From contig JAGUCH010000004.1 of NCBI GenBank assembly GCA_019096065.1, forward strand, positions 620,001-684,000: a stretch of DNA of 64,000 nucleotides. Direction: 5' to 3'. Position numbers and translations under genes: made by a program. Positions within the stretch are counted from its first letter, which is position 1; every line of letters begins with the position of its first letter. Below are positions 10,794-22,775 of the stretch, piece by piece. The stretch is from Paracyclopina nana. Taxonomy: Eukaryota > Arthropoda > Copepoda > Cyclopoida > Cyclopettidae. The notes below the pieces were generated by a model that saw only the letters and a list, made by a program, of their open reading frames with translations, did not search any database and was not told the origin of the DNA.

Positions 10794-11302
10794 ATGTTTT
10801 CTGCCGCTATCATGAGGCAGTCTTGCCTCCAACTGGGCAAAAAAGTGCAAGTCATGCCCAAGGTGACCTCCAGTCTGGTTCCACAACAGTTCTTGGCCAC
10901 CACAACTGTCATGAAGTCCAAAGACCACGGAATGCTCTGGTCAGCCGAGAGGGTTGTCTCTGCCATTCAAATTCCAGCTCTAATTGCTCCCTTCATTTGG
11001 ACAACTCCCGCCCTGGATTATATTTTCTGCACTGTGGCAGTGCTGCACTCACACTGGGGTAATAAACTCGATTTTAGCCAGGTTTTCCCCCTTATTTAAT
11101 GTCACTTCCAACCAATCCAGGTGTTGAGGCAATTGTGGTTGATTACATAAGGCCCAGCTTGTTCAATGGCAGCACTGTCATCCCCAACATTGCCCAAGGC
11201 CTTGTGTGGCTCTTGTCAGCTGCAACCCTGGGTGGACTGTATTACTTCAACTACTCTGACGTGGGCATTGTCAATGCCATCAAGATGCTTTGGAAACTCT
11301 AA
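10794..11302 (+). CDS. SDHD: Succinate dehydrogenase cytochrome b small subunit, mitochondrial (complex II)
   Basis: Exons 10794-11058 and 11121-11302 give 148 aa, typical of SDHD. The protein anchors complex II in the inner mitochondrial membrane and helps bind haem b and ubiquinone. The N-terminal ~50 residues form a basic, hydroxylated import sequence. HSHWG (split by the intron) holds the conserved haem-ligand histidine region, followed by VDYIRP. Three hydrophobic helices are evident (around AIQIPALIAPFIW, ALDYIFCTVAVLH and IAQGLVWLLSAATLGGLYY). The stop is followed by AATAAA at 11334-11339. It faces LSM5 tail to tail with 89 bp between stops, so the two 3' UTRs probably overlap. Confidence 0.93.
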
Positions 11303-11333
11303 GAAATTGTAGCCCCGTTGAATACAGTAGCAA

Positions 11334-11339
11334 AATAAA
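11334..11339 (+). terminator. SDHD polyadenylation signal AATAAA
   Basis: Canonical hexamer 31 bases past the SDHD stop. It lies inside the interval shared with the convergent LSM5 gene. Confidence 0.7.
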
Positions 11340-11371
11340 GCCAAATTTGTGATGATATGAGAAATAGATTC

Positions 11372-11377
11372 TTTATT
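11372..11377 (-). terminator. LSM5 polyadenylation signal AATAAA
   Basis: Canonical hexamer on the minus strand 15 bases past the LSM5 stop. It is 33 bases from the SDHD signal on the other strand, so the two genes share one compact bidirectional 3'-end region. Confidence 0.7.
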
Positions 11378-11391
11378 CCATGTAGAAATGA

Positions 11392-11667
11392 TCAAGCTTC
11401 TGGACCTTCTCCTCCAGGCACAAGCATCACCACGTGGATCCCGTTGAGGAAGATTTGGTCCAGTTTGTTGATTCTGCGGCCTTCGGGCGTGGACTCGAAC
11501 TCAGTGACATCCTCGAGAATGATGTTGACGTAGCCGTCAAAGCCACGAAACGTGCCCACCAATTCCCTGTCATTCTTCATAATGACATGCATCCTGGAGC
11601 CAATGGCCTTGTCCACCAACTCCAAAGGGAGCAACGTGGCTGGACCTGGAGCAGCTTGAGTTGTCAT
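11392..11667 (-). CDS. LSM5: U6 snRNA-associated Sm-like protein LSm5
   Basis: One coding exon of 91 aa, matching the length of human LSm5. LSm5 is part of the LSm2-8 ring on U6 snRNA and the LSm1-7 ring that starts 5' mRNA decay. Sm1 is [17 protein letters not shown] with [17 protein letters not shown], and Sm2 is [23 protein letters not shown] 11667 directly follows ttttcag, a 3' splice-acceptor sequence. An in-frame ATG 39 bases upstream would add MINQINQ..., which is not conserved. No good 5' donor lies between this acceptor and the PAXBP1 stop 79 nt upstream on the same strand, so trans-splicing or a very short leader is possible. Confidence 0.95.
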   Translation of the reverse strand: MTTQAAPGPATLLPLELVDKAIGSRMHVIMKNDRELVGTFRGFDGYVNIILEDVTEFESTPEGRRINKLDQIFLNGIHVVMLVPGGEGPEA

Positions 11668-11746
11668 CTGAAAATCAAACTGAAGCTGATTTATCTGATT
11701 TATCATGGATGCAATCCAGTTAAAAACTCTTTATATGAAAAAAGTA

Positions 11747-14156
11747 TCACAACAGCCTGGTTCGTTCAAGAGTTTCGCACTCTGATGTCGCTCCCAATGT
11801 TTTCAGCATAACAACCACTTCCTTCACTGCCTCCCTCGACAGTCCTGGAGTGGCTCCCAAAGCACTCAAGTACTTGACAAATCGTCCAAGCTGAGTCCTC
11901 CACTCACTAGGAATAACACTGACAATGTGTCTGCACTTGCTCACACATTCCACAGGGTTGCTGTTGCTCACTCCCAACCCAATGATGAGGTATCTGTACA
12001 GGATGGAGTTCAAGGCATGCTCCATGAGTACTCCATCAGCAAGCAAGCCATGCCAGAGGAGAATGTTTTTGAAGAGCTTGAAACAGCCCCAAAATTGCCT
12101 GTTCAGAAACACTGAATGTCCACTCTGGGGATTCTCCAAGAACTGCTTAGAATATCCCAGAGGGATGTACAGGTCATTGTCCACACATGCCTTGATCTTG
12201 TCCAGGACAGAGGCTAAAACCTCCCTCACTTGCTTGGAGGTGCCTGTCAAGGTGGGATATGTGGTCCTCATTTTGCTCAGGAGCTGGGTCAGCCTCAAAG
12301 TTTGGCACGTGGACAGAGGATCGTATGCGGCTTTGGCCATGTTGTTCACCTTCACCAGGACCACTTTTTCAATGACCAGAGACAGCAGCTGGTCCTCCTC
12401 GGGAGAAGCATTGGAATGGCAGTACAGTGCCAAAGTCTGATACCACTCCATATCCTCAAGTTGGGCATGATCCTCCAGGGGGTTCCAGAAGAGCAGCTGT
12501 AGGGTCACCAAAGGTGTCACCATTTTGGGCAGGCACAAGAAGGCAAAAGCTTCATTGTAGGCCGTAGCATCAATCAATTTCCACTCTTGCATTCTGCTCA
12601 AGATCCCATCGAGACTCGAGAAATCCTCAACGACATCCACCATAATGGTTCTCGCTTGATTCTCTATGTCTTGCCTCGATTTGGCAATTGTGGCTTGATC
12701 ATGTGAAGACAATTCATCATCTGAGGACATGCCCTCATTATGTGGGGGAGCTTGTCCAACTTTGCCCAGTCTGAGTTGGGCTCTTCGTCGACGCCTCCCT
12801 TCTCGTTCGGCCGCTCTTCGCTGCCTCAGCCATTCCTCATTGTTGTCCTCAGCAGTGTTGAGCAAAGGTTTGGAATTGGTGCTCGACAGCTCCCTCATTT
12901 GGTCTCTGACATCTTCCCTCCTACGCAAAGTCAACTTGTTGAACATGTCGCCTTTCAGGCCAATGTACTTGTCCTCGACGAACCGGATCTTGGTCAGTTT
13001 CTCGTCGAAGCACTCCACAAGGTCAGTGATGTACCCTCGTAGATCCTGATAGAACTGATGTCTTTCCACCACTCTGGGCAGCTTGTCCTGCTTCTCCAGG
13101 ATGGTCGATTGACTATGAATTAGATCCTGGTCGATTTTATCAATGTCGTTCAAATGTCGCTGATGCACTTCCCTTAGTGAAGTCACTCTCTTCTTGATTC
13201 GGTCCTTGATTCCTTCCAAGTTGTAAGACACCAAGGGACCATCTCTTCTCACAATGACTTTCTCTGCTTCAGGGCTTTCCTCAGCGTTGGGACTCATGGG
13301 CGCATTGTTTGTCGTCATATTTCGCATAGCTTTCCGGATTTGCATCTCCTCCCACTTGTCATGATCATCGTCCTTCTCTTCCTCCTCCTCTTCAATTTTC
13401 TTGAAAGATTCCTTCCTGAGCTCAGCATTGGTCCTCACACCAGCCATGACAATTCGGTCTTCCTCTTCGGAGTCCGGATCTTGTTCAGGATCCGGATCTG
13501 GTTTCTCCTCTTTCTTCTTGATGGGTATGAATCCTTCCGGACCTCTTTCCCTAGCAGCCTGTCGCCTTTTCCTAGCTGCGTAAATGGCAGCCGCATCTGG
13601 AATGGCTCCACCCTTGAGGATTTCTTGCAAAGGGTCCTTGCTTTCTTCTTCCTCCTCCTCAGACTCGTCCTCCTCTTCCATATGCAAAGCTTCCGCTTCA
13701 TAACCGGACAAAAGCCTGAAAAGTTCCAAATCAAGACGTTGATCAAAAAAGACACTATATTATTTACCTTGGCTCTTGGGCTTTTTTGACAACTATGTTG
13801 TTTTTTAAACGAACGCCTATGTCATCCTCTTCTGCTGAAGGGGGCGGGGGGAAAGGCGTGGCCGGTAATGGGGGCGGGGCAAAGACAATGTCATCCTCTG
13901 GCCTCTCACGCATTTTCTTCTTTTCGGCTTTTATCTGCTTTTTCAACTTCCGCGACTGCGACGACTTTTTGACACGAAAAACTTCACCCTCACTTTCGGC
14001 CTCAAAACCGCCGAAATCCAACAAAGACGAGGAATGTATCTTCTTCTTTGAGTCATCCTCTTTTGTCACTGGCTGAGAATTGGAGTCTTGATCTGCTTCT
14101 TCTTCGTCCGAATAAACTGTGCGCTGGCGCACATTTCTTTTCGGTTTCCTGAACAT
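11747..14156 (-). CDS. PAXBP1: PAX3/7-binding protein 1 / GC-rich sequence DNA-binding factor (GCFC) homologue
   Basis: Exons 14156-13768 and 13715-11747 give 785 aa. The N-terminus MFRKPKRNVRQR is the family start. It is followed by FRVKKSSQSRKLKK, a proline-rich stretch, acidic runs, and IPDAAAIYAARKRRQ, which is almost the human IPDAAFIHAARKKRQ. A coiled-coil region (about residues 310-420) and a C-terminal helical GCFC domain follow (WNPLEDHAQLEDMEWYQTL, VFLNRQFWGCFKLFKNILLW). GCFC proteins bind the spliceosome and help its disassembly; in vertebrates PAXBP1 also links PAX7 to H3K4 methyltransferase. LSM5 begins 79 nt downstream on the same strand. Identification is strong. Confidence 0.92.
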
Positions 14157-14568
14157 TTTTGCAGCTTGTTTTTGCTTTTGTTTTGAAAAACGTTCGGCAA
14201 AGCTGAAGAGTGATGGATCGGATTTCCCGCCCGAATCGCACGGAAAATTTGGGGGCTTGGGGCCAATTTCTTTCGCTACGATTTGAAAAATGACAGTGAC
14301 ATTGAAAGGAACTGGAAAATGTACTGCTATCACAGAAATATAGAACTTCAAGATGCAAAGAATAGAGTGATCAACGAGTGATAACCTAATGACAATGCAA
14401 CTGACAACCAAAAAATACTATACCAGACAAGTCCTTAAATTATCCATCTTTATTTGCAAAAAAGGCCAACTTTGCAACACATGACTTTTTGTAAAGAAAA
14501 TTCTTGAACTATCTTCCCAGAAAAAACATAGATTACTACAACGTTCTAGAGAGGAAATTCTTGTTTTT
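14157..14568. other. PAXBP1 upstream region and RCC1-BTB 3' region
   Basis: About 410 bases holding the PAXBP1 5' UTR/promoter and the 3' UTR of neighbouring genes on the minus strand. No further gene or repeat is seen. Confidence 0.3.
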
Positions 14569-16276
14569 TTACATATAGCGTACTAGTTCGAAAGACCCAT
14601 TTTTGGCAGCTTTGACAATGAGGTACTTGCAAGTTGTGTCATCCAGGTTGAGAAATGCGTCTGTTTGGGTGATATCAGTGAAATGATTGATGATAAATCT
14701 CAGGCAGAATTCTTCAAGACCATTGTCGCCATACCGAATAGCCAAAATGTAGAATGGAATGGCCAGTTCCACATTGATACCACTGATCATGAGCTCTTTG
14801 CAAACCTCTTTCAATTCCATTTCGCAGTAAGAGTTGGCAAGGTCATAGAGTTCAGGGACTTTCTCAAGATCTAGATCAATCTCTTCGCAGTAGAGATACT
14901 TGATGAAAGCTCGGTACACAGGGTAGGTGAAATGCTGGATGACTATTACTTCAGAGTCAGTTTCGACGTCACATGCCATGGCCTCTTCTTTCCAACAATC
15001 CTTGAGCATTAATTGGAAGTGTTCACACCTCACAATAAGCAGCGCTTTGTGAGCATGGATTTTTCTTTCGTCCACAACGAATGTCACATCAGAAGTCTTG
15101 TCATCATCAAATGCTGCTTTGAAGGACTCCAGGAACGATTTGGGGTTAGGTCCACTAGCAACTTCAATGGCATTTGGTGAAACTGCAGGATAAGAGTAAC
15201 AATTGAATGCCTCATTCATGCTTGTTAAAGCAGTTTCCATGGGTGCAGTGAAAGACTTATTTTGACATTGCCCCCAAATGTAGCAAGTTTTGGGATATTG
15301 GGTGAGGGCAGCAGACATTTGGGAATAAAGTGTGGCAGCAATATCCATGATTCTTGGAAGATTTTCCCCAATCCTTACTGGAGAAGAAGAGCTGGCCAAG
15401 TCTCCTTTTCCTAGTTGTCCACACTTGTTGCTGCCCCAAGCAAACAATTGGCCTTCATCTGTCAAAGCTAAAGCATGAGATAGTCCACAGGCAACCTTGA
15501 CGACAACAAGCCCATCAAAAAATGTAATTCGTTCAGGTAGTGACCTTTTATCAGTGTGGCCAAGACCTAGTTGACCATCAGCGTTGTCTCCCCAACTGAG
15601 GACCTCACCAGAGTTGAGCAAAATCAAGGATGAATCCTCGCAGGCTGCAACCTTGACAGCAAAGCTTTGTGAATACTTGGAAGCTTTGCCATAATTGATG
15701 ATTGAAGGGCTGTTAGCCTGATCAGGGCAATAAATCAATTTACTGCTCTGATATCCCCAAGCAAAAACTTCCCCATCTTTGGTCAATGCCAAGCTAATTT
15801 GTAAAAAGATCATAGTGAAAAAATGAAGAATACTATAAAAGATGACAAATGTACCTATGTGAGCTTCCACATGCAACAGCAGTGACAACCTTGCCACTTA
15901 TAGCTCCTTTAATCGGGCTAGGGTCCAAGTCACCACTTTGTTTGCCAAGCTGACCAAATTCATTGAGCCCCCACGAGTAGATTTCCCCACCTTTTGTCAA
16001 GGCCAAGACGTGTGGGCCTGCGCCAAAGGCAAAATCAATGATATTCCTCTCAGAGAGGACTGCCACCTTTGTTGGTTGTCGTACAGGCTTATCATCGCCA
16101 ATTCCTAGACATCCAGACTTATTATCGCCAAGAGCAAAGACTTCATCATCATTGGTGATTACTATGGCTTCATTTCCTGTGTATCCAAAGATCCAAGCAC
16201 GTTTGATCTTAGCCAGGAAATCAACTTCAAGGTCCATGAAATTGATCCAGGTCCTGATAGCTTGAAGCTTGTCCAT
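14569..16276 (-). CDS. RCC1 and BTB domain-containing protein (RCBTB1/2-like)
   Basis: Exons 16276-15855 and 15793-14569 give 548 aa, close to human RCBTB1/2 (531-551). Residues ~40-310 form RCC1 blades with repeats such as ALTKGGEIYSWGLNEFGQLG, EVLSWGDNADGQLGLGH and LFAWGSNKCGQLGKG. A BTB/POZ domain follows from about residue 365 (TSDVTFVVDERKIHAHKALL, RAFIKYLYC) and then a BACK-like helical tail. The fold suggests a CUL3 E3 substrate adaptor, as reported for RCBTB1; the substrate is unknown. ATG 16276 is used because the extension upstream starts only with TTG. Confidence 0.88.
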
Positions 16277-16766
16277 TTTGGGCCTCAATTAAAATGGCGT
16301 TCAAACATTCACCCAAACTTCCGCGAAATCGAATAAGAATTCGAAATCGTGATTTAACGAGAAATATTGGTTGAATACAGCGATGCCAGATTTTTTTATC
16401 AAATATGGTGCACTGTCTGCAAAAACAGCCGGAATCGGCGTGATAAGACATGAGAAAATTCTTCTAGAAAAGCCGATCTTGGCTGATTTTTAACTTAAAT
16501 TGACAAGTGTAACAACATCGCAAGTTTGGCAAAAAACGGCCGTTTTTAAGCTGGTTTTGCGAGTCCTCAAAAATAGACGCTAAAAACGTAAAACTGCCGC
16601 ATCTGGTAGCGCTTGTGAAAGACGTTTGAGCCGGTCTACCGGAAATTGAAAAATGGAAAAATTAACAGGAAACAGAGTCACCAGACAATTGGCAAGTATT
16701 TTCTCTCGTTATAATTCTTTTAGCAAAGCCTTATATAACCTATTTAATGACTTAGATGCAAATATT
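16277..16766. other. Upstream region of the RCC1-BTB gene with a possible small hAT-like MITE
   Basis: Nearly 490 bases between two minus-strand genes. A possible short element runs from cagcgatgccagat (16378) to an inverted aagcgctaccagat (end about 16614). Its ends resemble those of the 3154-5090 element, but the flanking 8-mers agree only in part (gttgaata, gtgaaaga). The rest is AT-rich with no gene. Confidence 0.3.
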
Positions 16767-17675
16767 TCACTCATCTTTCCACTCTGGTTTGCGCTTTTCC
16801 ACAAAAGCTGTCATGCCTTCTTTGCGATCATGAGTGGCAAAAGTGGCATGAAAGAGGCGTTTCTCAGTGGCAAGGCCTTCAGCCAGTGTGGTTTCATAGG
16901 CAGCATTGGTGGATTGCTTGCACATCTGGACAATCAGCTTGGAGTGGCTGGCAATTTTGTCCGCAGTTGCTATGGCAGCCTCGACCACTTGCTCAGCTGG
17001 GAAGACTTTGCTCACCAGACCGGCTTGGTGAGCTTCTTGCGCTGATATGGGCACACCTGACAAGTTCATCTCCATGGCCAAGGACTTGCCAACAATTCTG
17101 GTCAGTCTTTGAGTGCCTCCAGCTCCAGGAATGGTGCCAATGGTGATTTCGGGCTGGCCAAACTTGGCCTTTTCGCCAGCATAGATCACGTCGCACATCA
17201 TGGCCAATTCGCAGCCTCCGCCAAGAGCATAGCTAACAAAAAGCATGGTGAAACACGAGAATTCTATTTTCTAGCAATAAGAGCTTTACCCGTTCACAGC
17301 TGCGATGATAGGCTTGTTGATTTTGCTAATGTCACCCCAGTGACCGAGAAAGTTTTCAGAGAAATTTTCCGCAAACTTCCGATGTTGCATTTGCTTGATG
17401 TCGGCTCCGGCAGCGAATGCCTTTTCGCTGCCTGTCAACACAATTGCGCCGATATTTGGGTCTGTGTCAAAATGGCGGAGAGCTCCCAGAAGGTCATCAA
17501 TCAACGGGTTAAACAGGGCATTCAAGGCCTTGGGCCGGTTGAGTGTGACAAGGCCAACTCGACCATTAGTGCCTTTCGTCTCCACATTGACGTACTCGAA
17601 TTTGGGCAGCGTTGACATGAGCCGTGTAAAGTCATTTTTGCACACTCTGCTTTGACGGAAAATGACAGCAAGCAT
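16767..17675 (-). CDS. ECHS1: Enoyl-CoA hydratase, short chain, mitochondrial (crotonase)
   Basis: Exons 17675-17290 and 17232-16767 give 283 aa (human 290). The enzyme hydrates 2-trans-enoyl-CoA in mitochondrial beta-oxidation and valine breakdown. A basic import leader ([16 protein letters not shown]) precedes the crotonase fold. The oxyanion-hole segment is [11 protein letters not shown]. The two catalytic glutamates are present in [16 protein letters not shown] and [20 protein letters not shown]. The C-terminal helix ([19 protein letters not shown]) is intact. The single intron splits the Gly codon of NGYALGGG. It is divergent from COG4 across 326 bp. Confidence 0.95.
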
Positions 17676-18001
17676 TTTGAGGAATTTCCCTTAAAAAATC
17701 TCAAAGATTAAAGTTCGCTAAAGTACAAGGGTGAAATTTTTTGTTATTGTTTACTAAATCGAAATGAGAGCTTTAAGGCGGCTAAAACAAAAATAGTTTT
17801 TTCATTGATAAATTATGAGTAAGATGTGTCTAGTTATTGGGTTAACTAAAACTGTAAAAAAATTGGTCTTCTTAGCTACAGCTCTGTATCGATTACGTTT
17901 ATGGCTAATTTATCAAAAATGTGCCACTGAAGTGAGGATTGACTTGCTTTTGGCGCACGTTTTCGGCTATTTGACGTTGGCAAAAATTAAGATACGAAGA
18001 C
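17676..18001. other. Divergent ECHS1/COG4 promoter region
   Basis: About 325 AT-rich bases between two head-to-head genes. No TATA box close to either start; no other feature found. Confidence 0.35.
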
Positions 18002-20642
18002 ATGTCTTCGGTGATTGATTTTGGAAATTTGCGCACTCTGGAGCAAATTCGCAGTGCTTTTGAAGCGCTCAAAAGTGAAGAAGAGAAAACGGACAATGAG
18101 TTGGAGAACTTGCTCGCTGCGCACAAACTGATTGAAAGTGAGCTGAAGGAAATGACTCAATCAGGGCAGATTCAAATGAGCAAAATCGAGGCTGAGGCTG
18201 TGGAGATGTCAAAAAGCATAGCTCGTACGGCCTCTCTAGCCGATGGAGTGTCTGTCAAAGTGAAGCAGCTCGACATGGCCAAGAGTCGGGTGTCGGCATG
18301 CCAACAACGTGTCAACGATTTAATTGACCTGAGGTATACGTTTAATGTACAAAAAAAAAAGAAATTTGAAAAATGTCTTTTAATTCAGACTGTGTGCGGA
18401 TGGTGTCAAATCTGCGCTAGCTGACGAAGACTACGAAAAGGCTGCCGCACATTTGCACCGATTTCTCACCATGGACGAAAAGTCACTGAAGGAAACCGCA
18501 TCAAGGATCAGCCAAGGACCGGGTCATGTGAGCCTTGACGGATCTTTGGCAACCCTACACGATGCTCAAGATCGAGTGCGAAGAGTGGTTTCTCAGCGAT
18601 TTGATGAGGCTGTTCAAGCAGACGACTTGGCCTCAATTGAGCGGTTTTTCAAGCTGTTTCCACTTATCAACATGCATGAAGGTGGCTTGAAAAAGTTCTC
18701 CTCGTACATGTGCTCCAAACTGGCCAGCACAAGCAGCCAGAATTTGAATTCGGCTCTAAACACCATGCCAGGGGATGCCAGGTTCAGCGTCATTTATGCT
18801 GACACCCTGACATTGCTATTTGAAGGCATTGCTCGCACAGTGGAGATTCACCAGCCTCTCATTGAAACCTACTATGGACCGGGAAGGTTGGCCAATGTTC
18901 TGACAATGTTGCAAGAGGAGTGCGACAAGCAGGCTGCCAAAGTCTTCAATGAGTTCAGAAAGAAACGCAACGTTAAAGACAAGGTACAAAATTGACTTCA
19001 TAACACACACGTTCATTTTTTAGGAATGTTCATTGATTAGGTGGATAAAGTACGAGAGTATGGAGCTCTGTCAACTTCTTCCATGACAAGTAGTTTTTCC
19101 TCGGATAGTTCAAACAATGTGGCCAAATTGGAGGCTCGCGAGCTGGACCATATTTTGGAGGAGATGGCATTGCTGCAGTCCAGATCAGAAATGTATTTCA
19201 AGTTCATCCGGAAGAAGTCCTTCAGTGACATTGACTTGTCCAGTGACAAGCCTGAGGACGCTCAAGCAAAGAAAAAGGGCCTGGAAAGACAACTGCTCAC
19301 TTGCGGCTTGAGCCAATCAGTTCAAGAGCTCATGTCACAGTACATCTTGCTTGAGGATTTCTACATGACTCACAACATCAGAAAAGCTGCCGAGCAGCAT
19401 AGGGAGTCGATCATTGACATCAATGATGACAAGCTCCTAGATGATGTCTTCTTCATAGTGCAGCAATGTGTGAGTAGAGCAGCAAGGTGTGCCAACCTGG
19501 ATGGCCTTTGTGCTGTGGCCAACAATGCCTGCTCCATCTTGGAGACTGAATTTGCCTCAGTCCTTCAGTCCCAGCTGAAAATGGGATTCCCATCTGGTTA
19601 CTTTGACATGACCATGAATGTCATCCAAACCTCATTCCACCATGGCTATAGAAAAGCTGCAGCTCAAGCCACTGGAGACAGTGAGAGGCAGAAAGTCATC
19701 TTTTTGGTGAATAGCATTTTGCTTAACTAAAACTACAGTTTTATTAACATTTTGTTTGATTGTTTCAGAGTGCTCTGAATTGTGCTGACAATTCCACTGA
19801 CTACATTTCCAGGCTGACAGCTAATCTCAGGCCTGCCATCAACCCTTTGCTCTCTGGCAGAAGTCAACATGAGAGGGAAAAGCTAGAAAACAGCCTCTCT
19901 GGCTTCCCAGCATTTTCTGCCAAGATGAAGGCCATTTCTGACCAAGGAATGCAGCTTTTGAGGCAATCTGTGATCAAGCCAAGGATCAAGCCTTGGGTGG
20001 ACTCTTTCCCTTCACATGACATTGATGAGGACACCTTTGCTGATTATGAGGCTAATGATCCTTTTGTCCAAACCCTGATCATGAATCTGGATGGCCTTTT
20101 GGGCTCTTTCAAGGGATCTTTGACTGCCAACAACCATGAAACTCTGGTGGACATGATGGCCTCTGAGGTCACTCTGCAAATTGAAAAGGCTGCAATGAAG
20201 TCCAAGTAAGTTACAATTATTTATTCATTTTTATAGTCGGAACTCAATTTTTTCTCCTTCTGAAGATTCAGTAGATTGGGTGGCCTTCAATTTGACAAGG
20301 AAGTAAGGTCTCTTGTGTCCTTTTTCACCAGTGGAGCAACTTGGTCCATCCGAGAAAAGTTCTCCAGATTGACCCAGATTGCTACCATCCTCAATTTTGA
20401 GTCAGTAGATGAAATAAGTGATTTTCAAGAGTCCTGGAAGCTGTCAACATCTGAAATGAAGCAGATCCTGCACCTCAGGTAAAAAAGTTAAAAATGCTTC
20501 TAAATGCTTCTCAGGTAATATTGAGTTGCATTAAACTTATTTGAGTTTTAAAATTCTTTATATTTATTAAGAATATATTTATTGATTTGTTCACAGGCTT
20601 GACTTCATCAGTGAGGATATCAAAAGGCTCAGACTGTCATGA
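18002..20642 (+). CDS. COG4: Conserved oligomeric Golgi complex subunit 4
   Basis: Exons 18002-18333, 18389-18983, 19041-19706, 19769-20205, 20266-20478 and 20597-20642 give 762 aa (human 785). COG4 is in lobe A of the COG tether, which drives retrograde vesicle traffic within the Golgi and binds the SNARE syntaxin-5 and Sly1. The N-terminal ~110 residues are coiled coil. Later marks are LHRFLTMDE, ALSTSSMTSSFSS, MSQYILLEDFYM with VQQCVSRA, and the C-terminal LRLDFISEDIKRLRLS, which closely matches human DFRSEDIKRLRL. The last exon holds only 15 codons. Two acceptors lie before exon 3; the second (19041) keeps frame. Confidence 0.94.
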
Positions 20643-20895
20643 GTTTTGTGGCGCTTAATTTTGTGAAATGGCTTTATGTGATAACCTCTTTTAAAATAGT
20701 TTGAAATACATTGTGAGTTTATGAACTGCTAATTTTTTCAGTCGGGGTTTCGAGTGTAAAAAACTGATGATAGCTTCAATCCAGATCATTTTGGTAGTGA
20801 CCACATCTAACCAATCAACCATAAAAATTCAAATCCCATCACAAAAACCAATTGGAGCAGATGAACAAAGCTCATTTTAAGCTGAATCTTGGACA

Positions 20896-22601
20896 ATGAA
20901 CACACTCATGGCTTATTTTTTGATTGTTCAGTTGGCTTGCTTTTTAATGGCAAAGGCTCATGGAACTTGTGAAAACTCCACTGTAACTTGTCATAGGTAA
21001 GGTCAATAGTCAAGTCAACCCAATTTATTGGGTTTTTTTTTCAGCTGCTCTGGATTGAAGCCCATAAAGGTTATGACGTTAAATGTTTGGGGGCTTTCTT
21101 GGTTTGATGATGAGCCTTCAGTGAGTGATGGTTACAACATAAGTGCAGCAAGGATAGCATTTTTAGAGGCATTTTAAATATTGCAATTAATTATATTGAT
21201 TCCAAGTAATGAGTCTTTACTTAGGCAGCACAATCATATCCTAACAAAATGTTTGCTGATATGATTGCTACAGCTCCAGATGAAGTATTGACAGCATTAT
21301 TTAATCCCTCTAGGAAAAAGAAGAAAAGACTTAAGAGCATTTGCAATTTCATAAGGTATACATGAGTGACTTAATTTTTTTTACAGTTTTAGTCAAAACT
21401 CCATTGTAGACTCAAACAGCCTGATGTGGTATTTTTCCAAGAAATTTGGTATCTGAGTGATTACAATTTCTTGCAGACTTGTCTTGGCCCAAATTATTAT
21501 TTTTCTGAGTTTGATGAGGAATGTGCAGCATCAAGCAATAAGGTTGTTCTTGTATTTATTATTATCACAATATTCAGTAATTTTAAGTACTTTTTTTAAA
21601 GTTTGTCAATGTTTGGTGCAGTGGACTTACAACTGTGTCCAGGCATAAAATAACCAGACAATCATTTACAAGTTTGCCAAAAGGAAGTAATTGGGCCACA
21701 GAGACTAACCTGAATCTTTGGGCTGATTACATGTCCTCAAGAAAAGTTTTGTTCACTAACATTAAGGTGATATTTACAGTATTTAAAAATGTCATTTTCA
21801 AAATAAAGCCAGGTTAATTAAGATTGGCAAGTGTCTAGTTCAACTTGTCAATGCACACTTGGCACCATTTGACACTGATATTTCACAAGGAAGGGAATTG
21901 AGAATCAAGCAAGCAAAAGCTGTGATTTCCAATATTGGCTGTCATTGGGATGTTACAATTCTGGGCATGGACATGAATGATGTGCCAAGTAACTTAGCAG
22001 CATCAATAATGATTTAAAAAAGTCTGAAATTGCTTTTGCAAGGTGTGAATGGGAAAAACATTGAGCCTTTTCAGACTTTTATTCAAAATGGTTTTCAAGA
22101 TGTTGCAAGCTTACATCAAAGGTAACTTTTAGCAATTTGATCACAATAATTTAAATGTTAGCTTATGTTGGATTCATACCAAGGAAAAACAATTCCTTAT
22201 ATTTGCCAACTTTTGGAAGGCCAGATAACACCTGGACCAACCCATCTGAGCCTACTGACACAATTGATTACATCATGGTCTTGGAGAAGAACAACAGCAA
22301 TTTTTCAAGATCTCAGGTTCTGGTCAGGAAATTTCAAGTCAGTCCCATCAAGGTTCCAGGCTTGGGAATCAGAGTATCTGATCATGAACCAATCTGGACT
22401 GAGATTGAGCTGAAATGCTGGCTCAAAAATTCTGAAAAACCAAGTCCCAGAAAGAGGCTTTTTTCAGCCCAAAACCAGACTCTCAGCAAGAGAAAGTTCA
22501 AGCCCAAACCTCTCAAGCTGAGCAGAATTTCAAAATCTGTTCTTAATTGGTTTCAAGGAATCTTGACACTCAAAAGAAAATACAGGCATGTAAAATACTA
22601 A
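20896..22601 (+). CDS. Secreted endonuclease/exonuclease/phosphatase-fold enzyme, neutral-sphingomyelinase-like
   Basis: Exons 20896-20996, 21045-21120, 21225-21355, 21410-21542, 21602-21766, 21823-21988, 22043-22121 and 22184-22601 give 422 aa. A signal peptide (MNTLMAYFLIVQLACFLMAKA) precedes the EEP fold. The catalytic marks appear in order: MTLNVWGL, DVVFFQEIW (metal-binding Glu), SGLTTVSR, VNAHLAPFD, ILGMDMNDVP, TIDYIMVL and SDHEPIW (catalytic Asp-His). A basic tail (SPRKRLF..KRKFKPKPLKLSR) follows. The fold covers sphingomyelinases, DNase I-like nucleases and inositol phosphatases. The arrangement looks most like SMPD2/bacterial SMase-type enzymes, but the substrate is inferred. Exon 8 uses acceptor 22183, not the nearer 22162, because only that keeps frame. 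Confidence 0.72.
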
Positions 22602-22775
22602 TTAGCGTTATGGGCGCACCAGTCCCACCCGCGTCAGTAACAATAATAAAAGTGCGTTTTTCTCTGCTCCCGCCTTTTTTTGAATTAAGCCCATTCCAGT
22701 CCATGCCTGTACATTGTGAACTCTGCTGAACTCAAACCGAGTGTCCTCTTCTACAAAAAGTCCAATTTCTTCATC

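Noticed and set aside
20643-20895. COG4 and the EEP enzyme as an operon
   Set aside because: An acceptor-like ttttttcag near 20740 lies about 100 nt after the COG4 stop, but it is 155 nt before the ATG and the gap is long enough for a normal promoter, so the case is weak.
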